Positions 1-11,586 of a DNA stretch of 64,000 nt are shown piece after piece. The stretch is taken from NCBI GenBank assembly GCA_019137255.1, contig WPDH01000220.1, forward strand, positions 124,001 through 188,000, read 5' to 3'. Origin of the DNA: Corinectria fuckeliana. Its lineage: Eukaryota; Ascomycota; Sordariomycetes; Hypocreales; Nectriaceae. The position numbers were made by a program, and so were the translations under genes. The number at the start of each line of letters is the position of its first letter. Positions within the stretch are counted from its first letter, which is position 1. The notes below the pieces were generated by a model that did not search any database, was not told where the DNA came from, and saw only the letters and a program-made list of their open reading frames with translations.

Positions 1-555
1 TCCGGCTCTGGCGTGCTCACGCTTTGGGACAAGGGCGCATGGGACGACCAGCAGGAGAGGATCATTGTGGATGGCGACAGGAAGAGCGGCGGCGAAAGCA
101 TCGACGCCATGGTACTGGTGCCGCAAGAGCTAGGCCTCGGCAAGAAGGTCGTGTGTGGTGTTGGCGATGGTAGCCTAAGAATCGTCGATGTGGTGCGACG
201 GGAAGTCGACGTATCTGCCAACCTTCGCCACGATCAGTTGGAAAGCGTTGTGTCGCTTGCGTTTGACTCGGAGAACCGACTCATCAGCGCAGGAGGCAGG
301 ACAGTCAAGCTCTGGGAAGAGCTCTCGGAGTTGCAAGGGGGCGACGAAGACGAGGAAGAGGACGATAGCGACGACAGCGACGAAGAGGAGCAGAGCGGCA
401 AGCGAGCTGCCGAAAGCGATAGTGACAGCGACGACAGTGACGCCGAGAGAGTGGAAGAGATGAAGCGCCGAGCCAAGAGGCGCAAGGAGGTGCAGAGCAG
501 CAAGCTAGGGCCGATGGGAGCCCACGGAGTCATGGGGTTCGAAGGCCTGGACTGA
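1..555 (+). CDS. JIP5: WD-repeat protein Jip5/WDR55, C-terminal part (5' end outside the window)
   Basis: The reading frame is open from base 1 and ends at TGA 553-555, so only the last 184 residues are present. It starts in a WD40 blade (SGSGVLTLWDKG) and includes a further blade ending in TVKLWEELSEL. It then runs into an acidic D/E/S tract (about residues 115-150), a basic stretch (KRRAKRRKE) and a short end, GPMGAHGVMGFEGLD. This order of WD40 repeats, acidic linker and basic tail is that of fungal Jip5, the WDR55 family, which is nucleolar and linked to rRNA processing and 60S biogenesis. The identification rests on the remembered family pattern; the N-terminal blades cannot be checked here. 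Confidence 0.85.
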   Translation, partial: SGSGVLTLWDKGAWDDQQERIIVDGDRKSGGESIDAMVLVPQELGLGKKVVCGVGDGSLRIVDVVRREVDVSANLRHDQLESVVSLAFDSENRLISAGGRTVKLWEELSELQGGDEDEEEDDSDDSDEEEQSGKRAAESDSDSDDSDAERVEEMKRRAKRRKEVQSSKLGPMGAHGVMGFEGLD

Positions 556-1458
556 GACCGAGGCTACGGAGGGGAGAATCTGGACGAAGGGCGGAGGCTC
601 TGTGATACCCTAGGGTGTCGGAACTCGATGGTTCCGCAATACGAAACACGTTGGCACTGATTATATGAACTGGATGGGCATTTAATGGATTAAAAAAATG
701 AGCGCCCATGAACCTGGGTTTGGGTGAGTGTGAGTAGCAAGCTAGATAGCTACTCATGCCTGGAAATGACGAGCCTATATACTGGTGGTATATAGAACGG
801 AGGCTGTTGGACTACCTCCTAGTCTATACATCGGACTTACATACGCTAAAGGACCGAACGTGGTGCAGTTGATGCAAGCTCAAGACTCGACTGCGACCCC
901 TAGCCGCGGGGCCTGCGCTCTCGACTACCCACCATCTGAATGAGCGCCTGTGTCTCACCTGATGAACAGTTTGTAATGCTTGTCTCGCTGAGTTTTTTGC
1001 TCGATCTTTCCCTTGGCGTACTGAAGTCGGCTGGGGCGTTGATAAGTTTCGGACCTATCTTTGTTGACGCTGTCGTGATGAGTCGGAGCAGTGGCTGACG
1101 ACGGGACGGCCCATCTGTTGGACATGTCTGCTTACCATAGTCTCCTTACCATGGTCTTGCGTATTTGTGTGAAGCCCTCGCCAGCAGGCTGTACTCGAAG
1201 CCGGAACGCTCGTACCTGTCGGGGAATCCAGTCAGCACTCCTGATAGAGGCTGGGTAACCAACGGCCATGTCAAGGACTTTCTCATTCGCTGTGCTCACA
1301 ACTGCTAAAGATGAGCTCGCGCTGGACCGGCGTATATGTTTTGTCCAGGCGTGTTGGGAATGTCGTGGTAGTGTGATGCAATGTGACGGGGCACGATATG
1401 GGGATTGGGGAGGATGGTGTAGTGACGTAGTGAATGGAAGAGATATCGAGAGACAGTG
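556..1458. other. Spacer between JIP5 and the dehydrogenase fragment; no gene seen
   Basis: It holds the 3' flank of JIP5 and sequence downstream of the minus-strand dehydrogenase fragment. I looked on the minus strand for the missing C-terminal half of the dehydrogenase (a GxNAxxHAxE-type motif) and did not find it in any frame. Only short, compositionally random frames are present. Confidence 0.6.
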
Positions 1459-2211
1459 CTAGACCCCTGGCAGGTGAAGATAACTCCAGAGATCGTCTTC
1501 ATTTTTGGCTCGATGGCGAGACTGAATGGCTGCATTGATGCCATTTGGGGCAGTTATTATTTGGGTGGTGCTCATTGTCAGATCCTCGTCATAGATAATG
1601 ACAGCGGGCTTGGAATAGGTGGACGCCCGGTCTCCTCGGCGGCGACAAGACTTAGTCTTCGCGGCGCACACGGGGGCCGATATCCTGAATTCGCTGCCGC
1701 TGTAGGTAGTGGGAATGCAGATATGTGGAATGCCTCTGCGCAAGCCGATCGTCTTCGCCAGCGCAACAGCGGAACCTCCACCAACGCTGATGACGCAGTC
1801 CTGGTCGGAGATGCCAACGACGTCCGTGTTGCAAGCGGGAAACTGCTTGACGATCGACGAGTCTAGAACTCTCACCTTGTGGTCAGGGATGATGGTGAGG
1901 ATTCGGGCCGTGAGGTCGGCGCGTGATGGGCTCGATACGATGAGCGGTGCTGAGAGACGTAGGCGGGCTAGCTCCGTGGGGAGACGGGTAATGACGCCGG
2001 GGCCGAGGACGATGCGCGGGGACGATGTGCGAGAGGGGGCGTCTGATTTGGAAGAAGCTGAGATAGACGATTGAGATGAGGCGCGTATTGACTTGTTGAT
2101 GACTGATGGTAGGCTGGGCCGAGTGGTGGTGCTGGTGATGGTGTTGGTGATATCAGTGAGCCATGGATCATTAGACACTGAGGTAATGGCGGTAGTAACA
2201 GGGCTTTTCAT
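1459..2211 (-). pseudogene. Truncated iron-containing alcohol dehydrogenase / maleylacetate-reductase-like fragment
   Basis: A 250-codon frame starts at ATG 2211. After a Ser/Thr-rich leader of about 60 residues it shows the N-terminal nucleotide-binding half of the Fe-ADH / maleylacetate reductase family. Visible parts are RIVLGPGVITRLPTELARL, the GGGSAVALAKTIGLRRG dinucleotide loop and the substrate-loop motif IPTTYSGSE. After that the expected G[S/T]EMTP..-type segment is replaced by an unrelated Arg/Cys-rich stretch. A recognisable PAVIIYDEDLTM then follows, and the protein stops soon after NGINAAIQS. The helical metal-binding C-terminal domain with its conserved histidines is missing; intact members run to roughly 350-400 residues. 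The sequence is consistent with a decayed gene. A missed intron could rescue some of it, but no continuation was found downstream. Confidence 0.6.
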
Positions 2212-4482
2212 GGCTCTGTTTTAGTCTCAAGTCTTGAGAGAGTATATTCAATTTTTTTTTTTGAGAATTGAAGAAAAAGCCGGGCACCTGGGAGCCAAAT
2301 GGCCGGGATATAAGGGAAACCCGGAATTCGAAGTCGGGGCATCGGAGGCGTAGCCCGGAGGCCAGAACCCGGAGCTCATGCGGGTGTGGGTCCTGGCTTG
2401 TGGCGAAAGACGCCAAACATTCGCCACCTTTGCCGATCTCCGGCCTCAAGCCTCCCAAGGATGAGACTTACATATGTAGAAGCGGACTGAAGGGCGCGGA
2501 ATCACCATCCTCTGAGTAATGCGTAAAAGAAGGGCGTGCCAACTGGTGGCTATATGTACGGGCCGGTTGAGCTCCCCGGAGCCGGCGCTGTGGACTGGTG
2601 GAGCGCCATCTCCATAAGGTGGCGACCGCAGCATGTTATCGGTTAGAGTGTTTTCGAGGGGCTTGTGGCTTGTGTGGCTGGACTGGAGGAGGAAGGATCC
2701 TGTGTCTTGCATGTGTCTGTCTAGATATGTAGATGGAATGACATGTTTCCTCCGCCGATTTTGTGGAAGCGAGACGGGGTAATAGTCTACCAGGGATGTC
2801 CGATGGGCAAAGGGCTATCTTGCGGCGGCTGCGGAGAGACAAGGATTCTCCAGGGGGGGGGAATATCATTCAATATTACAGCATAGATGGGCGACAACGT
2901 TTAGATAACGTGGATCTCAAAGACGAATAAAATGATGCATCTTCGCCCTGGGAAGGGTTTCTCTTATTCATGGGGATGATTCAACGCTTGATCCGTGTGG
3001 TGACCAGCCGCCTTTGCAACGAATATCCCCATCATCCCATGCATGCATGATGATCGATGATCGATTAGCCCGTAATGTATTTGATTATTCCCTGGGCAGT
3101 CTAGTTTCCTTTTTTGATTCAGTGCATTAAGCTGAACTATTTGCACACTGCCTGCAACGCTGCAATGCACTTGTAGGGATGTCTCTTGTTCCCCCATGCC
3201 TTCCTTCCGATTGTCATGGTGGTGAGGCTAGGATTCTTATCTCAAGCCGCTGCATCCTTTATCTGAGCTTGAATTTAACGTGGCGTTACCTAATGCCTTT
3301 AGGCCGTGGTTTTCTAGCGGGAACTAGCTTAGGCCTCCAAGTTCTGAGGTCGCCGCTTGTTCATTGCGACAGTACTGTCGATCCGGGGAAGTCGCGATGG
3401 AGGCAAGGTCAGCTGCAGTGATGCTGGTGCTGGTGCTGGTGCTGGTGCTGGTGCTGGTGCTGGTGCAAAGAAGGAAGGTGCTATACCGCCAAGACAAACC
3501 GTTGGCTCACGTGAAATTCAATATCCCCAAGCTCTCCCACTCTGTCTTCTTCTGATCACCATCCAGCCATCATCATCGCCACAACATCATCCACCGCTGG
3601 CTTTCTTTCAGCTGAAAAAGAACCAAACTTGAGATGGGAGATTGTCCGACCATCGGAGTCTCTAGCTGACCAGCTTGCCGCAGAGGTCCGGTTCTCGCTC
3701 TGTGCTCTGTTTGTCTGCCGTATTGCCAGCGACATCAGCATCAAAAGGAAACGAAATCCTTGAGGTATTGACAAAGCCCGATTGATGCCCGTCGGCGCCC
3801 CTTGTATCACGCCGTTGTCCGACGACTCCTGGACCTCTCTATCAGAGATGCCACCACCGGACACGGCCGATGCCCGACGACAGCATCCCCCGTTTCTTAA
3901 GCTGTCTGTGTCTCGCCTTGCCCTTTGCGCTACCCCACCAACCCGCGAGCGAGTCGCATGTCGGCGCCCGAGCAATGTCCGCTAACAGCGACGTGCGCTT
4001 AGGAGGCGTATCTTGAGCCGAAGAAAAAACCGTCGACTTCCACGAGCGCCTCCAAGATAAACAGAAGCAACATGATGGACCCCGAACCATGGAGTCGGCG
4101 CCACAATCTCCGTCCCATCCGCGCAAGCCCACGATCTAGTCCAGTGTGGCCCTTGTTCCGCCGCGTCACAGCTGCAATCTACCAACTAAGCTACTCTATT
4201 ACTCGCCAAAGTGCTTGCATCTTCAGGTGCGGCTTGCTATGCTTCGGGCCCCTATGCCAGAATGCCTCTTACTGTTCAACACCACTGTGTTCGACGCTAG
4301 CGAAGCATCTGCATCGGTGGTGGCGGTTTGCGATGGTGAACGGCGCCCTCCATTCCCGGCCGCCTACTTTGGCTTTAAACTATGGGCATCACATTAACCA
4401 TTGACCCAATTGGTGAAGTTGAGTTAGCCACGCATCCAGAAGAGGAAAACCCTTCCCCCACGCGGACTCTCGACCCCAGCTT
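2212..4482. other. Long gene-free spacer
   Basis: Between the dehydrogenase fragment and the purine permease promoter no frame resembles a known family, and none links up through plausible introns. The largest minus-strand frame (3556-3975) is Arg/Ser-rich and looks like chance. The region carries a T-run near 2250 and a perfect hexanucleotide array at 3424-3465, listed separately. Confidence 0.5.
3424..3465. repeat. Hexanucleotide microsatellite (CTGGTG)7
   Basis: Seven perfect, uninterrupted copies of CTGGTG cover 42 bp in non-coding sequence about 1.7 kb upstream of the purine permease. Any frame across it gives an artificial dipeptide repeat (LV or GA), so small frames here should not be called genes. 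Confidence 0.95.
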
Positions 4483-4867
4483 TGATAACGGGAAGCTTGC
4501 TTACGGAAGTTATGGATCGCTCAGAGCGCCCAGAGTCTCGCCTCTGACCCGCCTAACCTCGCCTAAGCTGTCCTGGTAAACCTACAGGCCTAGGCCTAGA
4601 TACGAAGTACAACTTGGGATTGCCCAGCGCGCTCCCAGTGCGCTCCCAGTCATTCGATGTCCATCCCAGAACGATCGTGGCCCTTCCACACGGCCCCTGA
4701 CCCGCAACACCCACTTGCTCCGTGCATCTTGGCCATTCACCTTGCTCTTTGCGGCTGGACCATCACTGATAAGCTATCTCTGCCGCTTCGAACCAGATCA
4801 TCAGCGCAGAGCTATCAGCGTTAGAGCTGGCCGCCGGCGCCAATACCACGCGACACGGCCCCGTCCG
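4483..4867. promoter_or_regulatory. GATA sites plus a CGG-N6-CCG site upstream of the purine permease
   Basis: HGATAR-type sites occur at 4483-4488 (TGATAA), 4767-4772 (TGATAA), 4774-4779 (CTATCT, reverse) and 4812-4817 (CTATCA, reverse); the last three lie within 51 bp. A CGG-N6-CCG inverted half-site pair is at 4856-4867. In Aspergillus nidulans the purine permease genes are controlled by the GATA factor AreA and by the Zn2Cys6 activator UaY, whose site is built on CGG-N6-CCG. The motifs and spacing are read directly; binding and function are inferred. The tight cluster 260-360 bp before the ATG is where such elements would be expected. Confidence 0.6.
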
Positions 4868-5126
4868 GTGTGCATCGTCGCTCAGAGACCCGTTGTAACG
4901 CTCAATTGTGAATTCATACTTTAGCTCGCCCATGTCCAACCATCTGTAAATCCGTTTCACTGCAAACCAGGATCCCTTTGACAGCCTCACCAGTTGACAT
5001 CCCCAAGACGGCTGCATCGCCACTACCGACTACATCCCGGTCGAGCCTCTCCACCCGTTCGCGGCTCTGTGTGACGCACTCCCTCAAGACCACATTTGAC
5101 TTCCATCTTCAACTTCAACCACCACA

Positions 5127-6956
5127 ATGGATGAAGATCACGGTCCCAGATCCATTGTGCCAGGGGAAGCCCCCCCTCAAACCCTCTCGCAGCGCATCAC
5201 CGCCGCCAGGAAGGCCTTTACCACTCGCGATGGCCTCATTGGCGACTACGACTATGCCTTCCTCTTCCGCCCCAACCTTCCCTTCATGAAGAAGTCCAAC
5301 CAGGCCAGCCCCTTCTTTGGCCTCAATGACAAGATGCCTGTTTTCCTGGGACTGCTTCTAGGATTCCAACACGCTCTAGCCATGTTGGCAGGTATCATCA
5401 CACCTCCCATGATCATCAGCAGCGCCGCCAATCTGGAAGCAGATCAGCAGCAGTATCTGGTCTCCACTGGTCTCATTGTCTCGGGCATCTTCTCTGCAAT
5501 CCAAATTACCCGCTTCAGAATCTGGGGCACCAAGTAGGTTTCTCATCACCAATGGCTCAACGGAGCTCTTTTCATTGACCCGACAATTAGGTACTACATT
5601 GGAACTGGTCTTCTCTCCGTCGTGGGCATCTCTTTCAGCGTCATTCCCATTGCTCAGGGCGCCTTTACGCAGATGTACGCCAATGGCTACTGTCCTTCAA
5701 CTGACGACGGCACTCCTCTGCCCTGTCCCAAGGGCTACGGCGCAATCATTGGAACAGCTGCAGTCTGTTCCCTCTTTGAAATTCTCATCTCATTTGTGCC
5801 TGCAAGGATTTTGCTCCGCCTGCTACCCCCAATCGTCACCGGCCCTACCGTCATGCTCATCGGCGTCAAGCTCATCAAGTCAGGTTTCCAGAACTGGATG
5901 GGCGGCAGCGGAAACTGCGCGTATACCACCGAGGGCCTCTACGCTATGTGCCCTGACATTAACGCTCCCCATCCTCTCCCTTGGGGCTCTGCAGAGTTCC
6001 TCGGCCTCGGTTTCTCCGTCTTCATAACCATCATTCTCTGTGAGCGCTTCGGCTCTCCCATCATGAAGTCTACCTCGGTCGTTATCGGCCTCCTGACGGG
6101 CTGCATCATCGCCGCCGCCTGTGGCTACTTCGATAAGTCTGGCATCACCTCGGCTCCCGTCGCCTCCTTCGCCTGGGTCCATACCTTCCCTTTGACCGTC
6201 TACGGCCCCCTCGTCTTGCCTTTGATCGCAGTCTTCATGATCCTTGCCACCGAGGCTATCGGCGACATCACGGCTACTTGTGATGTCTCGCGCCTCGAGG
6301 TCACCGGAGAGACGTACGAGTCGCGAATCCAGGGCGGTATCCTGTCTGACGCCCTCGCTGGATGTTTTGGTGCCCTCATGACCATGACTCCTGGCAGTGT
6401 CTTTGCCCAGAACAACGGTGTCATCATCCTGACGCGTTGCGCAAACCGCTCGGCCGGCCTCGCATGTGCCATGTTTCTCATCATCATGGGCGTCTTCGCC
6501 AAGTTCGCCGCCGCCCTCATCGCTATCCCCTCGGCCGTCCTCGGTGGCATGACCACTTTCCTCTTCACCGCTGTCGCTGTCTCGGGCTTGTCTATCATCA
6601 CTAAGGGCGTCCCCATGACCCGCCGCAACCGCTTCATCCTGACGGCCGGCCTCGCGCTTGGTTATGGAGCAACTCTTGTCCCCACCTACTTCGACACTGT
6701 CTTCACCTACAGCGGCAACAACCGCTCCCTTGAGGGTTTCCTTGACGCCATAGTTCTGGTCATGGAGACTGGCTTTGCCGTCACCGCATTCGTCTGCATG
6801 GCCCTCAACCTGACGCTTCCCGAGGAGCTGGAGGATGACATTGACGCCGGCCGCTCCGTGACCGACGTCGTCATTAACCACCCGGCCCACGACGTACCCG
6901 CCACCGGATCCAGCAGGGAGCATAGCATCGAGCAGAAGCAGCAGAAGCAGGGTTAG
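5127..6956 (+). CDS. Purine permease (uric acid/xanthine type), NAT/NCS2 family, UapA/UapC-like
   Basis: Model: join(5127..5533, 5591..6956), 590 residues. The 57-nt intron (GTAGGT..TTAG) splits a Lys codon, and joining gives IWGTKYYIGTGLLSVVG, the normal NAT sequence. The protein is a polytopic plasma-membrane symporter with 12-14 hydrophobic segments. The NAT signature QNNGVIILTR lies at about residues 409-418, with Gln, Asn, Gly, Thr and Arg all present, almost the same position as in UapA (Q408). UapA (574 residues) and UapC (580) transport uric acid and xanthine with H+. Length and signature fit that subgroup; UapA cannot be separated from UapC by eye. The upstream GATA and CGG-N6-CCG sites agree with nitrogen and purine control. 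The 3' end faces the next gene. Confidence 0.93.
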
Positions 6957-7293
6957 ACGGCGAGGCGGGCAAAAGACGGAGTTTTTATGGTTTATCGTTT
7001 GATGAACGAAGGCGTTTATATCGGGATGAAGACGTTGATTTTCGAGACTTATCGTACAAACCATATCCAATTTTGGCTTGAGTTTAGCGACGATTAAAGA
7101 ACGGGTGGACGAGCATGCGTCAAAAAATTGTACCATGATTTATGACTACCTGATCTTGGCCTCTCCCAACCGTGCTATCTAAACCCAACCGAAACGCCTA
7201 TACGCGTCAATTCAGCAGCAGAGGTAAATCCCTCTTAGCCTTAACTGCGTCTAATAACTTTGTTCTTGTGGTATAAATCTAAGCTCATTTACT
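6957..7293. other. Convergent 3' intergenic region
   Basis: These 337 bp separate the stop codons of the plus-strand purine permease and the minus-strand uncharacterised gene. AT-rich stretches suit 3' UTRs and poly(A) sites for both; no other feature was seen. Confidence 0.6.
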
Positions 7294-10292
7294 TTATTCG
7301 TTCTTTGTCATCAGACCGTTTACAACCTGTTGCTGCGCCCCATATCTCGTCTGGTGATACGCATTCACCTGCCTCCTATAGTTCTCCTGCACGCGACCCC
7401 AAAGCCCCTTGTGGCCGGCGTTGAGACAGTCTGTCAGCTCGCCCTGGGTACGTACTCGGCACCGGCACTGATTGGGCGTGCCGCCGAACTTGGCCCTGGA
7501 GTTGGGCTCCGGGAACATGATGCTCAGGCGCTTGACCTTGTCCCAGTTCCCAGCGCTGTTCGTCGACGCGGGGTTGTTGAGAGCGAGGCGCGCAAGGTTC
7601 CAGTCCATGTCTCCGCCCGATATAGAGGTGGACTCGTACCGTCGAGCGGCGAGGTTGGCGTCCCCGTTGCGCTTTTCGATGGCGGCAACGGGACACATGG
7701 TGCCCTCTCTGCTGGACCTTCGGCAGTTGCAGCGGTCGGGGTTCACGGACGTCTCCTCGTCGATCTGGACTGTGACGAACGACGACTTGCCGTCTTGCGG
7801 GTTCTGCGTGAAGAGCACGAGCATGGGCTTTGGCGGACGTCGGTGCAATAGGCCTGTCGTGTTGGTGCCCGTCGAGATGGTCGTGCTGAGCGCATCGCTG
7901 CTCGAGGAGTTGCTGTTGTAGGAGACGGCAGACGCTGAAACTGCGCTGGAGATGCTGTACGAGCGGCCGGAACTGCGTCCGTTGGTGGTGCTTGACACTG
8001 TGGTGGCCAACGTGCTATTTCGGCGCGACGATGGTGGTTGGCCAACTGGCCTACGAACCGGCGACTGTTGTTGGTTACCCATGTAGAACCCTTGTCTATC
8101 TGGCGGCGTTGATCCTATGGAAGTTGATGAAGCCTGCTGCGACCATGAGGTGGAAAACGGTCCCGGAGTTGGCGACTGCCGCTGGGGAATTGTCTGCAGG
8201 CTAGGTTGCCGGCCCGGTGGACTCGTTGATAACCGGTCTGCGGACCTCCTGAAAGGGTTTGGTGATGCTGTAAACGTGTCGCGGCTGAAGAGTGGCGAGG
8301 CTGGAACAGCAAAGCTGGTTGTCGCCATTGAGCCCGTCCGTGAAGGAGCTGGAAGTTGCGTTGCATCAGCCGCGGCGTCGCTGTTGGTGACTAGCGACCC
8401 GTCAACCTCCTTTGGGACCCAGAGTTGAATGCATGCTCTCTCAAGGAGGGGTTCCTTGCGGCCGACAACGACGAAGCTAACCATGACGTTGTATTGCGTG
8501 TAGGCATCCCAAGGTTTGAACCCGGTAACGCACTGTTGGAACTTGAGCATGTGGCTCATCTTGGTGAACGATATCCTGGCAATCCTCTCGTCTCGCCTGA
8601 GGATCATCTCTTGTACCGCCCCGGCGCTGTTTGGCATGGCATACTGGGGGTTGATGATGACGGAGGTAATATCAAAGTCAATGACCTCGGCTGCGAGACT
8701 GTTAGCGAAGTTTTAGGGAAACCCTTTCAAAACCTACTTTGTCGTCGTGGCCGCCCTGATGCCATTTGCTCAGTCCCTGTTATCATGATCCGAAACCTCC
8801 GGCCATCTGATCCCATGCGCCTGAGAAGCTTGGCCTTCTGCTCGACGCTTGCTGCTGGGCTCTGTAGTGGTCTAGTCAAGGTCAGCTTCAGGTCTAACGG
8901 ATAGATTTGCGCAGCTGTAGAAAACCGTACACTTCGAGGAGTTGCTCCATCATCTCATCCCCGGTCACCACAGGCACCAGTGGCGTCGGTTCCCTCTCTG
9001 GCCAGATTGAGAAGACGTCTCGCCTCATTACTGGTATGATCAATTCCGGCTTGACCAACTCTTGCCCGAATCGAGTGCATTCGGATGACAGGTTCTAGAG
9101 CAGTCAGCAGTGTGGCAGCAAGCTTTCGCCTGGGGCAGGCTCACGTCTTCTAGCTGGCGAACATAAGAGGGCCAATGCGAATCTTGGCTGGTATTCTGAA
9201 GTGGAGGCGACTCTTGGATCCTTTTAAAAAGCCAAACGCACTTCAGAAGATTGACATACTGATCGACCGGTGGGATGCGTTCTGCCACGACCAGGCCACT
9301 CTGAAAGTTGACTGTGGCCTTGGTGAAGTTCAAGATGAAGGCATCCGACAATTCTTCTAGCGCAAAGTCGGCGTCCGTACGGTATTCCGGTCGGTCCGTT
9401 AGAGCCGCAAAGCGAAACTGTTCCGCGACGTCGATTGGAACTTGGAGAAGGACGATGTTTCGCCGGGCCTGCTGGTTGAGTGCCTGCTCGAGATCAGGGA
9501 CGAGTACGCCCATGATGCGATATATATCATGGTGAACGGCGGTGATCCTTTCGGCGAGGTCATTGTGCATGAGATGAATGTCCTGTCGAACTCTGCAGAG
9601 GAGGTCACTGTGGGAGTCAGCTTAGGCCTAAGTTGCATGACGACGAGATAGACCTACATCTCGAAAGGCTTCAGTACGTGAAGGACCTTGGAGTTGTGTA
9701 GGGCAACCCGCTGACGGAGCTGATCGGCGGTGGGTTGAACAAGGACGTTCCATTCAATATTGCGCAGCGCATTGGATCCAAGCCGGTACCGCTCATTGGA
9801 TCTGATCAACTCCTGGCATTCTTGAAGCGTGCTATGATAGTCGCCAATGATCTGATTCAGGGAAGTACGGTCCCATCGCGCAACGGCGTTGTAGCCACCC
9901 TGCCTCTGCAGCGACGAGTTGGCCTGGATGACGACGTTCGTCAGGATGTCTAGACTTTCTGCGAGGTGCTTGACGTCTCTGCCAAACTCGGCGTATTGTC
10001 TCGCTGGAACAAACTTAGCATGAGGATCAGATCACATAGAGAATAGTGCCAAAGGAGCATAGGGCATCTGAAGGATCAGTAGCCGGCTTATGGTGGGTGG
10101 TTTGTGCTGAGCGCCTAACGACGGGATTCCGCCCGGGGAGCCTCGTGAGGCCCCAAGCGGAAGCTGTGGATAGTGAGATGCGGGCAGTAGGCACTCACTT
10201 GCATTGAGATCGTCGGACCAGCCGTAGCGGTAGATGTCCCAGGCCAACCGCCCAAAGTTGATAATGTCTCCAGGCTGTATGAAGCCTGCCAT
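7294..10292 (-). CDS. Uncharacterised fungal protein, six exons, with C-terminal cysteine clusters
   Basis: Model: complement(join(7294..8690, 8738..8854, 8899..9094, 9145..9607, 9658..10003, 10199..10292)), about 870 residues. All joins keep frame and use GT..AG; the exon 5 acceptor may be 3 bp further on (8851). It begins MAGFIQPGDIINFGRLAWDIY and continues as a largely helical region to about residue 300 (FGRDVKHLAESLDILTNVV and similar). The middle, about residues 500-680, is a Ser/Pro/Thr-rich low-complexity linker. The C-terminus has a beta-like segment (KPMLVLFTQNPQ) and two Cys groups, CNCRRSSREGTMC and CRCRVRTQGELTDC, that could bind metal. The N-terminus resembles the helical N-terminal regions of many fungal hypothetical and NLR-like proteins, but no NACHT or repeat domain follows. 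I assign no function. Confidence 0.75.
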
Positions 10293-11586
10293 CAGAAGCT
10301 GCCCCCGGCGGTTGAAGAGGCGAGCTCAAAGGGCACGTAGATGGTCAATGGTAACCAGCGCTTATGAGGGATTACAGAGAAGAGATGGAAGCGACATGCA
10401 GGGGACCCCTCGCAGAGGGTGGCTATGTTCATAAGAAATCCCAGCCAACTAGGCTGCAGGCTGGATGGTGACACGAGACACGGAAACAAGAATGTTGGAT
10501 AAGGTGTATTAAGAGGACGAGGAGGGGGCACTGTTGAAGCTCTCTGTCAGGGTGAGGGAAAGTGAGGCTGGCCGAGTTGAGGCGTGTGTGGACGGCGAGA
10601 CCTGGGCTGAGACAAGCCTGAACAGAGGAGATTCGGTCCTAGACTCCTGGGCTCCTGGAACTCCACGGCTCGGCATCTAATCTAGGACACACGCAGAAGG
10701 ACATGCAGAAGGACAAGCAGACGGTGCATGGGGTGCTCATTTCGGGGACTGACTTGCAAGCTAGCCGGCGAGAGGGTGGTGGTCTCTCGGGAAAGGGACG
10801 ACATATTGCCAATTGGGGACAGCTGAGCGAGCGATGCTGAAGTGGGTGACATATTAGACGAGTCAATATGCAGGAGAGTTGCCTCCAATTTCCTCTTCGG
10901 CACCCTTAACCGGACCGGGCTGCTGTGAGCTATCAGGCACAATGTAGGGGTAAAGCATCCCTTATCAGGAGAAGGACGCTGGTTGATAATGGCTCGTCGT
11001 CATCTTCGTCTAGGTTAATCAGCCCACTCAAGCCCGATCCGCTTCCCCGCGTTCGGTTATTTTGTCCACCAAAAGTCATTCAGCTCGTCTTGGCTTTCTT
11101 AATGTGTTGGGGCTGTGCCGATGCAAGGGATGCGGATTGGCCCCCGAAGCAGCCCAGGCAACGCTATAAACGCCATAGTTGCAGGTTGACTCTGATATGG
11201 TCGGGCGACTTGGCAAGGGCGCGAGGCAGACAACCCGATAAGGCTCTGGGAAGTCTGCCTGAGACGCGGGCATTCGGGCTTGAGGACACGCCGGTGTGCG
11301 CATGCGCATTGGCAAGGTCACACGCCGAGATGAGGCTTCCACTGCCCAAGACGCCTCTTGTCTGGCGCATAACCCAGACCATTCTAGGACGTGGCTGTTC
11401 GCCCGGCTGCGGTGTGTTGCTAAGGGCTTACTTACAGTGATTACCACAGCCGAGATGCGTTACTTAACGCCTGACGCCCCGGGTTTCCGCGTTCCCTGTG
11501 CCGCCTCGTCTTCGCTCCTTGCTTAGTTCAGTTCAGTTCTTCATCCATTGCCGTTGTGACCGGCATCTTGCGCCGACCCCGGGACA
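10293..11586. promoter_or_regulatory. Divergent promoter region
   Basis: This 1.3-kb spacer lies between the start codons of the minus-strand uncharacterised gene and the plus-strand amino acid permease, so it should hold both promoters and 5' UTRs. The part just before 11587 is pyrimidine-rich with TTCAG repeats, typical of fungal leaders. One CGATAA (GATA-type) site is at about 11235. No coding signal was found. Confidence 0.5.

Noticed and set aside
4060..4200. tRNA-like sequence on the minus strand (TAGCTTAGTTGGTAGA, then GGTTCGGGGTCC about 110 bp on)
   Set aside because: The D-arm-like and T-arm-like strings are present, but the D stem has two mismatches, the T stem does not pair, and no matching acceptor strands were found even with an intron allowed.
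5880..7136. 418-codon minus-strand frame opposite the purine permease
   Set aside because: It is an antisense shadow of the NAT permease coding sequence (Gly/Asp/Arg-rich, out of phase) and has no family features.
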